A stretch of DNA of 64,000 nt from Alphaproteobacteria bacterium. Lineage in GTDB: Bacteria; Pseudomonadota; Alphaproteobacteria; Ferrovibrionales; Ferrovibrionaceae. Location: the NCBI GenBank assembly GCA_947473805.1, contig CANJGB010000001.1, positions 229,413 through 293,412 on the forward strand. Direction: 5' to 3'. A program made the position numbers and the translations under genes. The notes beneath the pieces are model-generated. The model was given only the letters and a program-made list of their open reading frames with translations, did not search any database and had not been told where the DNA came from. This document shows positions 47,978 to 57,002 of this stretch, in pieces. The first letter of the stretch is position 1. Every line of letters starts with the position of its first letter.

Positions 47978-48775
47978 TCAGCCGGCGAGAAGTGCCGAGG
48001 CAGCCGTGGTGAGCGCCGCCGTGCCCGCCGCCAGCACGCGGCTGTTGCGGGTCATGGACAGAGGGCGGCCTTCCCAGTCGGTAATCCTGCCGCCGGCCCC
48101 TTCGACGACCGGCACCAGGGCGGCGAAATCGTACGGCTTCACCTCGCTGTCGATGACGACATCGGCGAAGCCCGAGGCCAGCAGGCCATAGGCGTAGCAA
48201 TCGCCGGTATAGCGGCGGATGCGGGTTTTCTCGGCCAGGGCCTGGAAGCGCTCGCGCTCGGCAGTATCGGCGAACATTTCCATCGAGGTGGTGAACAGTG
48301 TGGCCGTGGCCAGCGTGGTGCAGGCGGCATTGCTGCGCACCGGCGCGCCGTTGAACGTGGTCGGCTGGCCGCGCGCGCCCAGCCAGCGTTCCCTCAGGAT
48401 CGGCTGGTCGATGATGCCGAGGATGGCGTTGCCCTGCCAGGCCAGGGCGATCAGCGTGCCGAACATCGGCAGGCCGGCGATGAAAGACTTGGTGCCATCG
48501 ACGGGGTCGAGAATCCACACATGGTCGGCATCGCCGCGCACGGTGCCGAATTCCTCGCCGAAAATACCGTGGGTCGGGTAGCGGGCCTCGATCAGGTCGC
48601 GCATGGCGCGCTCGGCCGCGCGATCGGCCACCGTTACGGGGCTGTGGTCGCCCTTGATCTCGATGCCGGCAAGCTTGCGGAAATGGGGGCGGATCGCCGC
48701 ACCGGCCGCATCGGCCAGTTCATGCGCGAAGGCGATGAATTCGGCGGGGCAGAAATCCGCGGGTGAACGGGTCAA
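47978..48775 (-). CDS. hisN: Histidinol-phosphatase, inositol monophosphatase family (HisN)
   Basis: A 265-residue IMPase-fold phosphatase with the metal motifs GIFGEEFG and WILDPVDGTKSF and the HisN-type segment GDCYAYGLLASG, followed by VKPYDFAALVPVVEGAGG. HisN removes phosphate from histidinol phosphate in histidine synthesis; inositol or related phosphates are alternatives. The best start is TTG 48775, 6 bp after the cytochrome c stop, because no ATG or GTG gives the conserved N-terminus. It is translationally close to both neighbours. Confidence 0.8.
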   Translation of the reverse strand: MTRSPADFCPAEFIAFAHELADAAGAAIRPHFRKLAGIEIKGDHSPVTVADRAAERAMRDLIEARYPTHGIFGEEFGTVRGDADHVWILDPVDGTKSFIAGLPMFGTLIALAWQGNAILGIIDQPILRERWLGARGQPTTFNGAPVRSNAACTTLATATLFTTSMEMFADTAERERFQALAEKTRIRRYTGDCYAYGLLASGFADVVIDSEVKPYDFAALVPVVEGAGGRITDWEGRPLSMTRNSRVLAAGTAALTTAASALLAG

Positions 48776-48781
48776 GCCGTG

Positions 48782-49333
48782 TTACGGCGCCGGCAGCGGC
48801 GGCGGATTGTCCGACATCTTGCGCAGGTACGCGACCAGGTCCGCGCGTTCCTTGGCATTCTTGATGCCGGCGAACGACATCTTGGTGCCCTTGGCGAAGC
48901 CCGCCGGCGCGGCGATGAAATGGTCGAGATCTTCGTACGTCCAGTCGCCGCCCTTGCCCTTGATCGCGTCGGAATAGGCGAAGGTGGCCGAATGGGCCTT
49001 CGGGCCGCCCACCACGCCGTACAGGTTCGGGCCGATCTTGTTGGCGCCGCCCTTCTCGAAGCTGTGGCAGGTCAGGCACTTCTTGGAGGACTTTTCGCCG
49101 TTCTCGGCATTGCCGGCGGCCAGCAGGACCGGCAGCGGCACGGCAGGCTCGTTCGACGGTGCGGGTGCGGCCTCGCCGCCACCGGCGGCTTCCTCGACGC
49201 CAGGAACCTTGAAGGCGCGCTCGGCCAGCTTGTGGGGATGGACGATGGTCTCGCTGAGGATATTCAGGCCCATGACGACCAGAATGCAGAACAGTAGCGC
49301 GCCGACGATCTTGTTCAGCTCGAAACTGTTCAT
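48782..49333 (-). CDS. Membrane-anchored cytochrome c (CycM/c552-like)
   Basis: A 183-residue protein. A signal-anchor (about 8-28, KIVGALLFCILVVMGLNIL) is followed by a Gly/Ala/Pro-rich linker and a class I cytochrome c domain (about 72-178). The heme site is CLTCH (86-90) and the axial Met is in GTKMSFAGI. Such cytochromes carry electrons from the bc1 complex to terminal oxidases in alphaproteobacteria. ATG 49333 has GGAGACACGG upstream. It is the first gene of the minus-strand run into hisN and the yej genes. Confidence 0.9.
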   Translation of the reverse strand: MNSFELNKIVGALLFCILVVMGLNILSETIVHPHKLAERAFKVPGVEEAAGGGEAAPAPSNEPAVPLPVLLAAGNAENGEKSSKKCLTCHSFEKGGANKIGPNLYGVVGGPKAHSATFAYSDAIKGKGGDWTYEDLDHFIAAPAGFAKGTKMSFAGIKNAKERADLVAYLRKMSDNPPPLPAP

Positions 49334-49519
49334 TTTCCGTGTCTCCAGCAAGGCAAAGGCCGCTTGGCCACCCCCGGCCCGCGTGGGCGGACATTAGCGG
49401 CTTCCGCACCGCGCATGCAACCCGTATAAGGGCTTGGTTTCGTTGCCAACACCGCCCCGGCCGGGGCTTTGCGCGACCCTTTGTCGCAAAGCCGGCCGTC
49501 GCGTCCGTTTTCGGTCCGC

Positions 49520-50284
49520 ATGACCCAGCCCACCCATCCAATCGTGCTGATTCCGGCCCGCCTGGCCTCGACCCGGCTGCCGAACAAGCCGCTGGCCGAT
49601 ATCCACGGCGTGCCGATGATCGTGCGCGTCTGGCGCCAGGCCATGGCCGCGGGCATCGGCCCCGTCGCGGTGGCCGCTGCCGAACCGGAAATCGTCCAGG
49701 CGGTCGAGGCGGCCGGCGGCCGCGCCGTGCTGACCGACCCGGCACTGCCCTCCGGCTCGGACCGCGTGTTCGCCGCCCTCAAAATGCTCGACCCCGAGGG
49801 CCGGCACGATGCAGTGATCAATCTGCAGGGCGATTTGCCGGCCATCGATCCCCAGGCGATTCGCGCTGCCCTCGCGCCGCTCGCCGTGGCCGGGGTCGAT
49901 ATCGCAACCCTCGCGACCCCTATCGTTGAGGCGCATGAGGTGGCCGATCCCAATGTTGTGAAGGCGGTGCTGTCGCTCGCGGATGGCGCGACCACGGGCC
50001 GCGCAGTCTATTTCACCCGCGCCACCGCGCCATCCGGCGACGGCCCGTTGTGGCATCATATCGGCATCTACGCCTATCGCCGCGCGGCGCTGGAACGCTT
50101 CGTTGGCCTGCCGCCATCGCCGCTGGAAAAGCGCGAGCGGCTGGAGCAGCTGCGCGCACTCGAGGCGGGCATGCGTATTGATGCCGCCCTCGTTGACACC
50201 GTTCCGCTCGGTGTCGATACTCCGGCCGATCTCGACCGTATCCGCAACCTGCTGGGCACGCGAAGCGATTCGCGCGGGACCTGA
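49520..50284 (+). CDS. kdsB: 3-deoxy-manno-octulosonate cytidylyltransferase
   Basis: A 254-residue enzyme that activates Kdo as CMP-Kdo for lipopolysaccharide core synthesis. The N-terminal [15 protein letters not shown] (11-25) is the nucleotide site. [14 protein letters not shown] and [19 protein letters not shown] are characteristic of KdsB. ATG 49520 is used because the family starts there; the extra 17 codons upstream are not conserved. It diverges from the cytochrome c gene. It is followed after 3 bp by pheA, a common alphaproteobacterial pairing. Confidence 0.93.
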   Translation: MTQPTHPIVLIPARLASTRLPNKPLADIHGVPMIVRVWRQAMAAGIGPVAVAAAEPEIVQAVEAAGGRAVLTDPALPSGSDRVFAALKMLDPEGRHDAVINLQGDLPAIDPQAIRAALAPLAVAGVDIATLATPIVEAHEVADPNVVKAVLSLADGATTGRAVYFTRATAPSGDGPLWHHIGIYAYRRAALERFVGLPPSPLEKRERLEQLRALEAGMRIDAALVDTVPLGVDTPADLDRIRNLLGTRSDSRGT

Positions 50285-50287
50285 ACC

Positions 50288-51148
50288 ATGTCACCTGCAC
50301 GCAATTCGCTGGCGCGGACCATCGCCTTCCAGGGCGCACTGGGCGCCAATTCGCACATCGCGATTTCCGAGGTCTATCCCGACTACGTGCCGGTACCCTG
50401 CACCACGTTCGAGGATACCTTCGCCGCAGTCAGCAGCGGCCGTGCCGCTTTGGGCATGATCCCGATCGACAATTCCCTGGCCGGGCGTGTCGCCGACATC
50501 CACCACCTGCTGCCGCAATCGGGCCTGTTCATTGTCGGCGAGCACTACCTGCCGGTGCGCTTCCAGCTGGCCGCCAACAAGGGTGCGACGCTGAAGACGA
50601 TCAAGCGCGTGCACAGCCACATCCACGCTCTGGCGCAGTGCCGCAAGATCATCCGCGAACTGAAGCTGGAACCCCATGTCCACGCCGACACGGCGGGCGC
50701 CGCGCAGGAATATGCCGAACGCGGCGGCGTCGAGGACGCGGTGCTGACCACCGTGCTGGCGGCACGCATGTACGGCATGAAAATCCTGCGCCGTAACGTC
50801 GAGGATGGCGCCGGCAACACCACCCGCTTCATCATCATGTCGAAGAAGCGCAACGATCCCGCGCCCGGCCAGCGCGCCTGCAAGACCTCGCTGGTGTTCC
50901 AGGTGCGCAGCATTCCGGCCGCCTTGTACAAGGGTCTCGGCGGCTTCGCCACCAACGGCGTCAACGTGGTGAAGCTGGAAAGCTACATGGTCGATGCGAA
51001 CTTCACCGTGGCGCAGTTCTATGCCGAGATCGAGGGCCATCCCGCCGACGGCAATGTCGCGCTGGCGCTCGAGGAGTTGCAGCACTACTCGACTTTCTTC
51101 AAAGTTCTGGGCGTCTATCCGAAAGCCAGGCTTCTCAAGCGTGGCTGA
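50288..51148 (+). CDS. pheA: Prephenate dehydratase
   Basis: A 286-residue monofunctional enzyme that turns prephenate into phenylpyruvate. Residues about 8-185 form the dehydratase domain: FQGALGANSHIA, PIDNSLAGRV and the catalytic NTTRFIIM. Residues about 200-285 are an ACT regulatory domain with GLGGFATNGVNVVKLES, whose ESY motif binds phenylalanine. Feedback inhibition by Phe is therefore expected. It starts 3 bp after the kdsB stop. Confidence 0.94.
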   Translation: MSPARNSLARTIAFQGALGANSHIAISEVYPDYVPVPCTTFEDTFAAVSSGRAALGMIPIDNSLAGRVADIHHLLPQSGLFIVGEHYLPVRFQLAANKGATLKTIKRVHSHIHALAQCRKIIRELKLEPHVHADTAGAAQEYAERGGVEDAVLTTVLAARMYGMKILRRNVEDGAGNTTRFIIMSKKRNDPAPGQRACKTSLVFQVRSIPAALYKGLGGFATNGVNVVKLESYMVDANFTVAQFYAEIEGHPADGNVALALEELQHYSTFFKVLGVYPKARLLKRG

Positions 51149-51183
51149 AACCTGAACACATCAAACTCATAGTGGGGGCACCA

Positions 51184-51579
51184 ATGAGGGAACGACTAGC
51201 GGCACGCTTTATCCGTCACGCGGCGATCTACGCGCTGATCGGCATGGCCTGGGGCATCTACATGGCAGCCAGCCAGGACCACGCGACGCATCCGGGCCAC
51301 GCGCATCTGCTGCTGCTCGGCTGGGTGTCGATGGCGCTGTACGGCATCGTCTATCGGCTGTACCCGAAGGCGGCCGAGGGCAAGCTGCCGGTCATCCACT
51401 TCTGGCTGGCCAATCTCGGCATCATCCTGATGGCGCCAGGCATTGCGCTGGTCATTGTCGGCAAGGCGGCGATTGGCGAGCCGATGGCCATTGCCGGGTC
51501 GCTGCTGACCATCGTCAGCATGGTCCTGTTCCTGATCGCGGTCTTCCGCGGCACCAGCGCCTCGGCCTCAGGACATTGA
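51184..51579 (+). CDS. Small four-helix membrane protein, haem-copper oxidase subunit I-like
   Basis: A 131-residue protein with about four transmembrane helices. HAHLLLLGWVSMALYGIVYRL resembles a helix-with-His segment of cbb3-type oxidase subunit I, and related short proteins are found near respiratory genes. It has too few helices and His ligands to be an oxidase itself. ATG 51184 has GGGGG 5 bp before it; the longer reading from 51172 is less likely. It is 35 bp downstream of pheA. Confidence 0.65.
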   Translation: MRERLAARFIRHAAIYALIGMAWGIYMAASQDHATHPGHAHLLLLGWVSMALYGIVYRLYPKAAEGKLPVIHFWLANLGIILMAPGIALVIVGKAAIGEPMAIAGSLLTIVSMVLFLIAVFRGTSASASGH

Positions 51580-51590
51580 CGTAACTCTGG

Positions 51591-51611
51591 AATATCCGGA
51601 TATTTTGGAGT
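51591..51611 (+). promoter_or_regulatory. Palindromic operator before antitoxin gene
   Basis: AATATCCGGATATT (51591-51604) is a perfect 14-bp palindrome. Its right half GGATA pairs again with TATCC at 51611-51615, making a second inverted repeat that covers the ribosome site (GGAG, 51607-51610). Phd/YefM antitoxins bind such palindromes and repress their own operon, so autoregulation is likely. Confidence 0.6.
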
Positions 51612-51617
51612 ATCCAT

Positions 51618-51920
51618 ATGGCCACGACGGTTGCCGCGACCGATTTCCAGAAGAATATCGGCCGCTGGATGGATCATGCGCGGACCGAGCCGGTAACGAT
51701 CACCCGCCACGGCCGTCCCATCCTGGTTTTGCAGGCAGCATCCGGCGCGGCCATGCCCGCAGTCACTGCAGCGGTCCCGTTCGAGCGGCCGGAGGAAAGC
51801 AATGCCGACCGCGCCCGCTACGTCCAGGTCGTGCAGGACCAGCTGCGGGGCGATCCGCGCAGCAGCGTCAATTTTGTGAACGAATTGCTGGCCCGGCGCC
51901 GCGCCAAGGACGGCGAGTAG
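51618..51920 (+). CDS. Phd/YefM-type antitoxin, no adjacent toxin
   Basis: A 100-residue protein. The N-terminal half ATDFQKNIGRWMDHARTEPV and ITRHGRPILVLQAA match the Phd/YefM DNA-binding fold of type II antitoxins. The C-terminal half, which usually binds the toxin, is charged and ends LLARRRAKDGE. The nudC stop follows at once on the other strand, so no RelE, Doc or PIN toxin gene can follow it. It is therefore an orphan antitoxin or a transcription regulator. ATG 51618 has GGAG 7 bp upstream, inside the operator. Confidence 0.75.
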   Translation: MATTVAATDFQKNIGRWMDHARTEPVTITRHGRPILVLQAASGAAMPAVTAAVPFERPEESNADRARYVQVVQDQLRGDPRSSVNFVNELLARRRAKDGE

Positions 51921-52862
51921 CTACGCGCCGCCCAGCCAGCGCTTGATGATGTGGTGGGCGATGGCGATGGGGCCGGGGGCGCGGAACGGCGCCTCGTTGT
52001 TGTTCCAGTTCGCCATCATCTCCTCGACCTCGGCGCGGCTGAACCAGCGCACCGACTCAAGCTCCTTGTCGTCGACCGAGATGGCGTCATCCAGCGCCGT
52101 GCCGATACAGCCGATCATCAATGACGACGGAAACGGCCAGGGCTGGGAGGCGACATAACGCACCGCGCCGACGCGGATGCCCGCTTCCTCCTGCACCTCG
52201 CGGCGCACCGCTTCCTCAAGGCTTTCGCCCGGCTCCATGAACCCGGCCAGGGCCGAGAATGCGCCGGTCGCGAACTGGCGCCCGCGGCCCAGCAGGCAGC
52301 GGTCGGGTCCATCCTCGACCAGCATGATGACAACAGGATCGGTGCGCGGGAAATGCTGCGCGTTGCATTCCTGGTTGCTGCACTGACGCATATAGCCGGC
52401 CTCGCGCAGCGCGGTGCGGTGGCCGCATACAGCGCAGTAACCATGCCTTTTGTGCCAGTCGACCAGGCTGCGCGCCTGGGCCAGGATCGCTGCTTCGCCC
52501 TCGGCCAGTTGCGGCGTGATCATCCGCACTTCCATGAAGCGGTGGCCGGGCAGGGCCTTGAAGTCCGCCACGTCGCGGGCGAAATGCGCCACCCCGTCGC
52601 GCAGGCCCAGGAACACCAGGTCGCCCGGCGCATCCAGCAGGTCCACCGCCTCGATGCCGCTGAGCCAGCCGATCCCGGGCTCGTCGCCAAAAGCGATATG
52701 GGCCTTCAGCGCGTTCAGCGGTAGCAGCCGGGTCGAGGCCTTGCGCCGCTGCTGGTCCACCCAGTCGGCCTCACGGCGAAAATTCGCGGCGCGGTCCAGC
52801 GGGTTGCCGGAGAAAGGAATCGCCGGCCAGGCGGGGGAATTGGCGGGGATTTTGTTTGTCAT
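51921..52862 (-). CDS. nudC: NADH pyrophosphatase / RNA decapping hydrolase NudC
   Basis: A 313-residue Nudix enzyme that splits NAD(H) and removes NAD caps from RNA. A zinc ribbon is formed by Cys143, Cys146, Cys161 and Cys166. The Nudix box runs 208-230 (GFMEPGESLEEAVRREVQEE). SQPWPFPSSLM (239-249) is the NudC-specific motif. ATG 52862 is chosen since the upstream reading to 52922 has no match. Its stop is directly adjacent to the stop of the convergent antitoxin gene (TAG then CTA). Confidence 0.9.
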   Translation of the reverse strand: MTNKIPANSPAWPAIPFSGNPLDRAANFRREADWVDQQRRKASTRLLPLNALKAHIAFGDEPGIGWLSGIEAVDLLDAPGDLVFLGLRDGVAHFARDVADFKALPGHRFMEVRMITPQLAEGEAAILAQARSLVDWHKRHGYCAVCGHRTALREAGYMRQCSNQECNAQHFPRTDPVVIMLVEDGPDRCLLGRGRQFATGAFSALAGFMEPGESLEEAVRREVQEEAGIRVGAVRYVASQPWPFPSSLMIGCIGTALDDAISVDDKELESVRWFSRAEVEEMMANWNNNEAPFRAPGPIAIAHHIIKRWLGGA

Positions 52863-52916
52863 GCGGCCGGCACACTGGCATGGCCGCCCGACTCCCGCAA
52901 TTGCCGGCTGCCCGGC

Positions 52917-52947
52917 TTGCAAAGCGGGTCCGATTCGCCGATATAGA
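52917..52947 (+). promoter_or_regulatory. Promoter of the SRP RNA gene
   Basis: TTGCAA (52917-52922) and TATAGA (52942-52947) are a -35 and -10 with 19-bp spacing, and the RNA 5' end (GAGAGG) starts 6 bp after the -10. The spacing is slightly long, but position and direction fit. Confidence 0.6.
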
Positions 52948-52952
52948 GCCTT

Positions 52953-53047
52953 GAGAGGTTGGTGGCGGACGGGCTCCTCGCCAACCCGGTCAGGTCCGGA
53001 AGGAAGCAGCCGTAACGAGTTTCGGTTCGGGTCGTTGCCAGCCTCTC
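52953..53047 (+). ncRNA. ffs: Bacterial small SRP RNA (4.5S)
   Basis: The segment contains the universal SRP core GGTCAGGTCCGGAAGGAAGC (52988-53007) and AGCAGCC. The ends GAGAGG (52953) and CCTCTC (53042-53047) pair to close the long hairpin. With the Ffh protein this RNA targets nascent membrane and secreted proteins. It lies 34 bp before dnaX and may be partly co-transcribed with it, since no clear terminator separates them. Confidence 0.93.
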
Positions 53048-53081
53048 ACCTCACCCCTGAATCAGTCTAGACTGCGGTGCC

Positions 53082-54797
53082 ATGACCGAAGCCTCCGGCA
53101 CGCCCTACCGCGTCCTCGCCCGCAAGTACCGGCCGACCGATTTCGCCGGCCTGATCGGGCAGGAGGCGATGGTCCGCACCCTGTCCAACGCCATCGCCTC
53201 GGGCCGGATCGCCCAGGCCTTCGTGCTGACCGGCGTGCGCGGCATCGGCAAGACGACGACGGCGCGCATCATCGCTCGCGCCCTGAACTGCATCGGCCCC
53301 GATGGCCAGGGCGGTCCGACGGTCGAACCGTGCGGCATTTGCCCGAACTGCGTGGCGATTGCCGAGGATCGCCATCCCGACGTGATCGAGATGGACGCCG
53401 CGTCGCGCACCGGCATCGACGGGATCCGCGACTTGATCGACGGCGTGCGCTACCTGCCGGTCCAGGCGCGCTACAAGGTTTACATCCTCGATGAAGTTCA
53501 CATGCTCTCGACGGCCGCGTTCAACGCACTGTTGAAGACGCTGGAAGAACCGCCGGCGCATGTGAAGTTCATTTTCGCCACCACTGAAATCCGCAAGGTG
53601 CCGGTGACGGTGCTGTCCCGCTGCCAGCGCTTCGACCTGCGCCGCGTCGAGGCCGAGGTGCTGATCGCCCACTTTGCCAGAATTGCCGGGATCGAGAAGG
53701 TGAACGTCGCCGCCGATGCGCTGGCGCTGATCACCCGCGCCGCCGAGGGCTCAGTGCGCGACGGTCTCTCCCTGCTCGACCAGGCCATTGCCCATGGCGG
53801 TGGCGAGGTCTCGGCCGAGCAGGTGCGCGACATGCTGGGCCTGGCCGACCGTGGCCGCATCGTCGATCTGTTCGAACAGGCGATGCGCGGCGATGTGGCT
53901 GCTGCGCTGGGCAATCTCGCGGAACAGTATAATGGGGGCGCCGATCCGGCCGCCGTATTGCAGGACCTGCTGGATTTCGCCCACTGGGTCTTGCGCATCA
54001 AACTGGTGCCCGAGGCTGCAGCCGACCTCACCGCGACACCAATCGAGCGTGACAAGGGCAAGGCCTTTGCCGCGGCGCTCTCGGTGCCGGTGTTGAACCG
54101 GGCCTGGTCGATCCTGCTGAAATCACTGGGTGAGGTCCGCGCCGCGCCGACGCCGCTGGCCGCTGCCGAGATGGCGTTGATCCGCCTGGCTTATGCGGCC
54201 GACCTGCCATCGCCCGCCGACCTGGTGAAAGAGGTGCAAGGCGCGCCCCGCGGCGTGGCCAGCGCCGTGCCGCCATCGAGCGGTGGCGGCGGTGGAGGGG
54301 GCGGCGGTGCTGTTGCCCGAGCCATGCCGATGCCGGCCCCGATGCCGCAGGTGGAAACCGCGCCGTCGCCACCTCGTGCCGCACTGCGTGATTTCGATGC
54401 GGTCATCGCGCTGGCCAAGCAGAAGGGCGAAGCATCGCTGTATGGCGCGCTGTGGAATTTCGTCCACCTGGTCAGCTTCGCGCCGGGCCGTATCGAGTTC
54501 CGGCCAGCGAACCATGCGCCGAAAACGCTGGCAGCCGATCTCAGCGCCAAGCTGCGTGACTGGACCGGCGAACGCTGGGTGGTTTCCGTCGTTGCTTCAG
54601 GTGGGCAGCCGACGGCGCACCAGCGCGATCTCGACGCCAAGGCCGACCAGAAGGTGCAGGCCAAGGGCGATCCGCTGGTCCAGGCGGTTCTAAAGGCCTT
54701 CCCCGGTGCGGAACTGGTGGCGGTGCATGACATGGGCGTCCCGGTCGCGGCCGATGACCTGGGCGTACCGCCCGACGAAGTAGGAGAAGACGCGTGA
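53082..54797 (+). CDS. dnaX: DNA polymerase III subunits gamma/tau
   Basis: A 571-residue clamp-loader ATPase. Walker A GVRGIGKT (51-58), zinc Cys70/84/87/90 (CGICPNC), DEVH (137-140) and the SRC motif (179-181) are present. Domain III follows to about 370, and the variable tau tail after it. A poly-Gly/Ala/Pro linker (about 400-425) separates the tail. No obvious slippery heptamer for gamma is visible. The ybaB GTG overlaps its stop by 4 bp (GTGA). Confidence 0.95.
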   Translation: MTEASGTPYRVLARKYRPTDFAGLIGQEAMVRTLSNAIASGRIAQAFVLTGVRGIGKTTTARIIARALNCIGPDGQGGPTVEPCGICPNCVAIAEDRHPDVIEMDAASRTGIDGIRDLIDGVRYLPVQARYKVYILDEVHMLSTAAFNALLKTLEEPPAHVKFIFATTEIRKVPVTVLSRCQRFDLRRVEAEVLIAHFARIAGIEKVNVAADALALITRAAEGSVRDGLSLLDQAIAHGGGEVSAEQVRDMLGLADRGRIVDLFEQAMRGDVAAALGNLAEQYNGGADPAAVLQDLLDFAHWVLRIKLVPEAAADLTATPIERDKGKAFAAALSVPVLNRAWSILLKSLGEVRAAPTPLAAAEMALIRLAYAADLPSPADLVKEVQGAPRGVASAVPPSSGGGGGGGGGAVARAMPMPAPMPQVETAPSPPRAALRDFDAVIALAKQKGEASLYGALWNFVHLVSFAPGRIEFRPANHAPKTLAADLSAKLRDWTGERWVVSVVASGGQPTAHQRDLDAKADQKVQAKGDPLVQAVLKAFPGAELVAVHDMGVPVAADDLGVPPDEVGEDA

Positions 54798-55117
54798 AGA
54801 ATCTCGGCAACATGCTGAAACAGGCGCAGGAAATGCAGGCCCGCATGGGCAAGATGCAGGAGGAACTTGAGGCGCGTGAGGTCACCGGCTCGTCCGGCGG
54901 CGGCCTGGTGCAGATCGTGCTGAACGGCAAGGGCGCGATGCGCCGCATCAACATCGACAAGACATTGCTTGAGCCGAACCAGCCCGAGGTGCTGGAAGAC
55001 CTCATCATCGCCGCGCACAACGACGCCAAGATAAAGGCCGAGGCCGAGATGGCGTCCGAGATGGGCAAGCTCACCGGCGGCCTGCCGCTGCCGCCCGGAT
55101 TCAAGCTGCCGTTCTGA
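54794..55117 (+). CDS. ybaB: YbaB/EbfC family nucleoid-associated protein
   Basis: A 107-residue DNA-binding dimer, with [21 protein letters not shown] at the start and the [13 protein letters not shown] beta part. These proteins bind DNA and regularly sit between dnaX and recR. GTG 54794 overlaps the dnaX stop, which shows translational coupling. Confidence 0.93.
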   Translation: MKNLGNMLKQAQEMQARMGKMQEELEAREVTGSSGGGLVQIVLNGKGAMRRINIDKTLLEPNQPEVLEDLIIAAHNDAKIKAEAEMASEMGKLTGGLPLPPGFKLPF

Positions 55118-55121
55118 TCCG

Positions 55122-55721
55122 ATGGCCGGTCCGGAAATCGAGCGGCTGGTCCAGCTGCTGGCCCGCCTGCCGGGCCTTGGCCCGCGCTCCGCGCGCCGCG
55201 CGGTACTGCACCTGCTGCGCAAAAAAGACGCACTGATGCTGCCACTGGCCGATTCCCTGGCCGAGACGGCAGAGCGTATCGTGCCCTGCACCACCTGCGG
55301 CAATCTCGACAGCCAGGACCCCTGCGCGATCTGCTGCGACACCCGGCGCGAGGAAACGCTGCTCTGCGTCGTCGAAAGCGTGGCCGACCTGTGGGCGCTG
55401 GAACGCTCGGGCAGTTTCCGCGGCCGCTATCATGTGCTGGGCGGCACGCTGTCGGCGCTCGATGGCGTGGCGCCGGCCGATCTCAACATCGACAGTCTGG
55501 TGCGCCGCGTGACCGAGGGTATGGGCGCGATCCGCGAGGTCATCCTCGCCACCAACGTGACCGTCGAGGGTCAGACAACCGCGCATTACATCAGCGACCG
55601 GCTCAGTGGCACCGGTATCGCCATTTCGCGCCTTGCGCACGGCGTGCCGGTTGGTGGCGAATTGGACTATCTCGACGACGGCACGCTCAACACCGCGCTC
55701 AAGGCTCGCCGCCCGCTCTGA
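55122..55721 (+). CDS. recR: Recombination protein RecR
   Basis: A 199-residue component of the RecFOR gap-repair complex. The helix-hairpin-helix ([17 protein letters not shown], about 16-32), the zinc finger (Cys56, 59, 68, 71) and the Toprim domain (LCVVES about 81-86) are complete. It starts 4 bp after ybaB. Confidence 0.95.
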   Translation: MAGPEIERLVQLLARLPGLGPRSARRAVLHLLRKKDALMLPLADSLAETAERIVPCTTCGNLDSQDPCAICCDTRREETLLCVVESVADLWALERSGSFRGRYHVLGGTLSALDGVAPADLNIDSLVRRVTEGMGAIREVILATNVTVEGQTTAHYISDRLSGTGIAISRLAHGVPVGGELDYLDDGTLNTALKARRPL

Positions 55722-55775
55722 CGGGTATATTGGCTTTCCCAAAGACCGATATTGGAATCGCGCGCTGTTGCATGC

Positions 55776-55800
55776 GTTCGATTACTGATACTTGTCGAAC
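55776..55800 (+). promoter_or_regulatory. Inverted repeat upstream of amidohydrolase pair
   Basis: GTTCGA (55776-55781) and TCGAAC (55795-55800) are exact inverse complements separated by 13 bp. They lie between recR and the first amidohydrolase gene, 44 bp before its ATG. The layout suits a dimeric regulator such as a TetR/GntR type; no regulator gene is adjacent. Confidence 0.35.
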
Positions 55801-55843
55801 CAATTAATGACGGAGCCGGCATGGCCGGCGGGGAGGCCGTCGC

Positions 55844-56989
55844 ATGCTACCCGACGATTGCTGGCCGGTATCGGTCAACGACCATCTTGCGGAACCTGCA
55901 ACCCTGTTCGCCCGTGGCCTTGCGGCCGGTGACCGGGCGCGCGGCCCGCACCTTGTGGAAATCCCCGGTGGCTTCCAGGGCTGGAACATCGGCGGGCGCA
56001 TCCTGCCGGTCAGTAAGTATCTGTCGGGTCCACTGCTGCGCGCCGACCCTGCCGTGCGCCAAACCCGCTACGAACATCTGGCACCGCTGGGATGGGACCC
56101 CGCCGCGCGCCTCGTGGCGATGGATGCCGAACAGGTGGCGGTCAATACTGTGCTGCCGCAGGCGATCGGCTTTGCGGGTGACCGACTGCGCTTTCTCTAC
56201 GACAAGCGGCTCTGGGCCGAATGCGTGCGCGCCTATAACGATTTCCTGTTCGGCGAATTTTGCTCCTATGCACCGGAACGCCTGTGCGGCCTGGCCATCC
56301 TGCCTCTCGCCGACCCGGATGCGATGATCGCGGAAATTTCGCGCGTCGCGCGGCTGGGCGCCCGCGGGGTATCGTTGCCGCACGATCCGGGCCAGCTTGG
56401 CCTCGACTCCTATCATCGCTCATCGTGGGTACGTGTGTTTGATGCAGCCGACGATGCCGGCCTGCCAATTTTCATCCATCTCGCCACTGCCGGCTTCGAT
56501 TGGCCGGAAGAATGGCAGCCCGACTACCGCCCCGACGGGGCGCAGGTGATGTGGTCGTTTCTCGAGCCGGCCTGGGCTGCATGCGACCTGGTGTTCTCGC
56601 CCCTGCTGACCGAACGGCCCAAGCGCCGCATCGTGCTGCTGGAAGGCAATCTGTCCTGGCTGCCCTATTTCGAGGAACGTTGCGATTTCGCGGTGAACAA
56701 GCGACCCGCGTCGCAGCCCCGGCGCCCGACCAGCCAGGTGGCGCACGACCAACTGATGGGTTCGTTCCTGCGCGATCCGGTGGCGATCCGCTGGCGTCGC
56801 GATATTGGCCTCGACCGGTTTCTCTGGCAGGGCGACTATCCGCATATCGATTCGCTTTGGCCAGACAGTCGCACGGAACTTGCGGCACAGCTTGCCGATG
56901 TGCCCGATGCAGAGGCGCGCCAGATCGCCGAGGGCAATGCCCGCCGCCTGCTTCGTCTGCCGGCCACTTGGACGCCACCAAAAAAGTAA
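55844..56989 (+). CDS. Amidohydrolase 2 (ACMSD-type) family protein
   Basis: A 381-residue TIM-barrel metal hydrolase/decarboxylase. The family landmarks are SVNDHLAEP (N-terminal DxH site), IFIHLAT, LEGNLSWLPYFEERCDF and WQGDYPHIDS. The fold includes decarboxylases and hydrolases of aromatic or cyclic acids; the substrate is unknown. GGGGAGG (55830-55836) lies before ATG 55844. A paralogue follows at 57003; the first 50 bp of both genes are nearly the same. Confidence 0.88.
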   Translation: MLPDDCWPVSVNDHLAEPATLFARGLAAGDRARGPHLVEIPGGFQGWNIGGRILPVSKYLSGPLLRADPAVRQTRYEHLAPLGWDPAARLVAMDAEQVAVNTVLPQAIGFAGDRLRFLYDKRLWAECVRAYNDFLFGEFCSYAPERLCGLAILPLADPDAMIAEISRVARLGARGVSLPHDPGQLGLDSYHRSSWVRVFDAADDAGLPIFIHLATAGFDWPEEWQPDYRPDGAQVMWSFLEPAWAACDLVFSPLLTERPKRRIVLLEGNLSWLPYFEERCDFAVNKRPASQPRRPTSQVAHDQLMGSFLRDPVAIRWRRDIGLDRFLWQGDYPHIDSLWPDSRTELAAQLADVPDAEARQIAEGNARRLLRLPATWTPPKK

Positions 56990-57002
56990 ACGGGAGGACA
57001 CC

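Noticed and set aside
51580-51920. Complete type II toxin-antitoxin module
   Set aside because: No toxin-sized ORF lies beside the antitoxin; pheA-side and nudC-side neighbours are unrelated genes.
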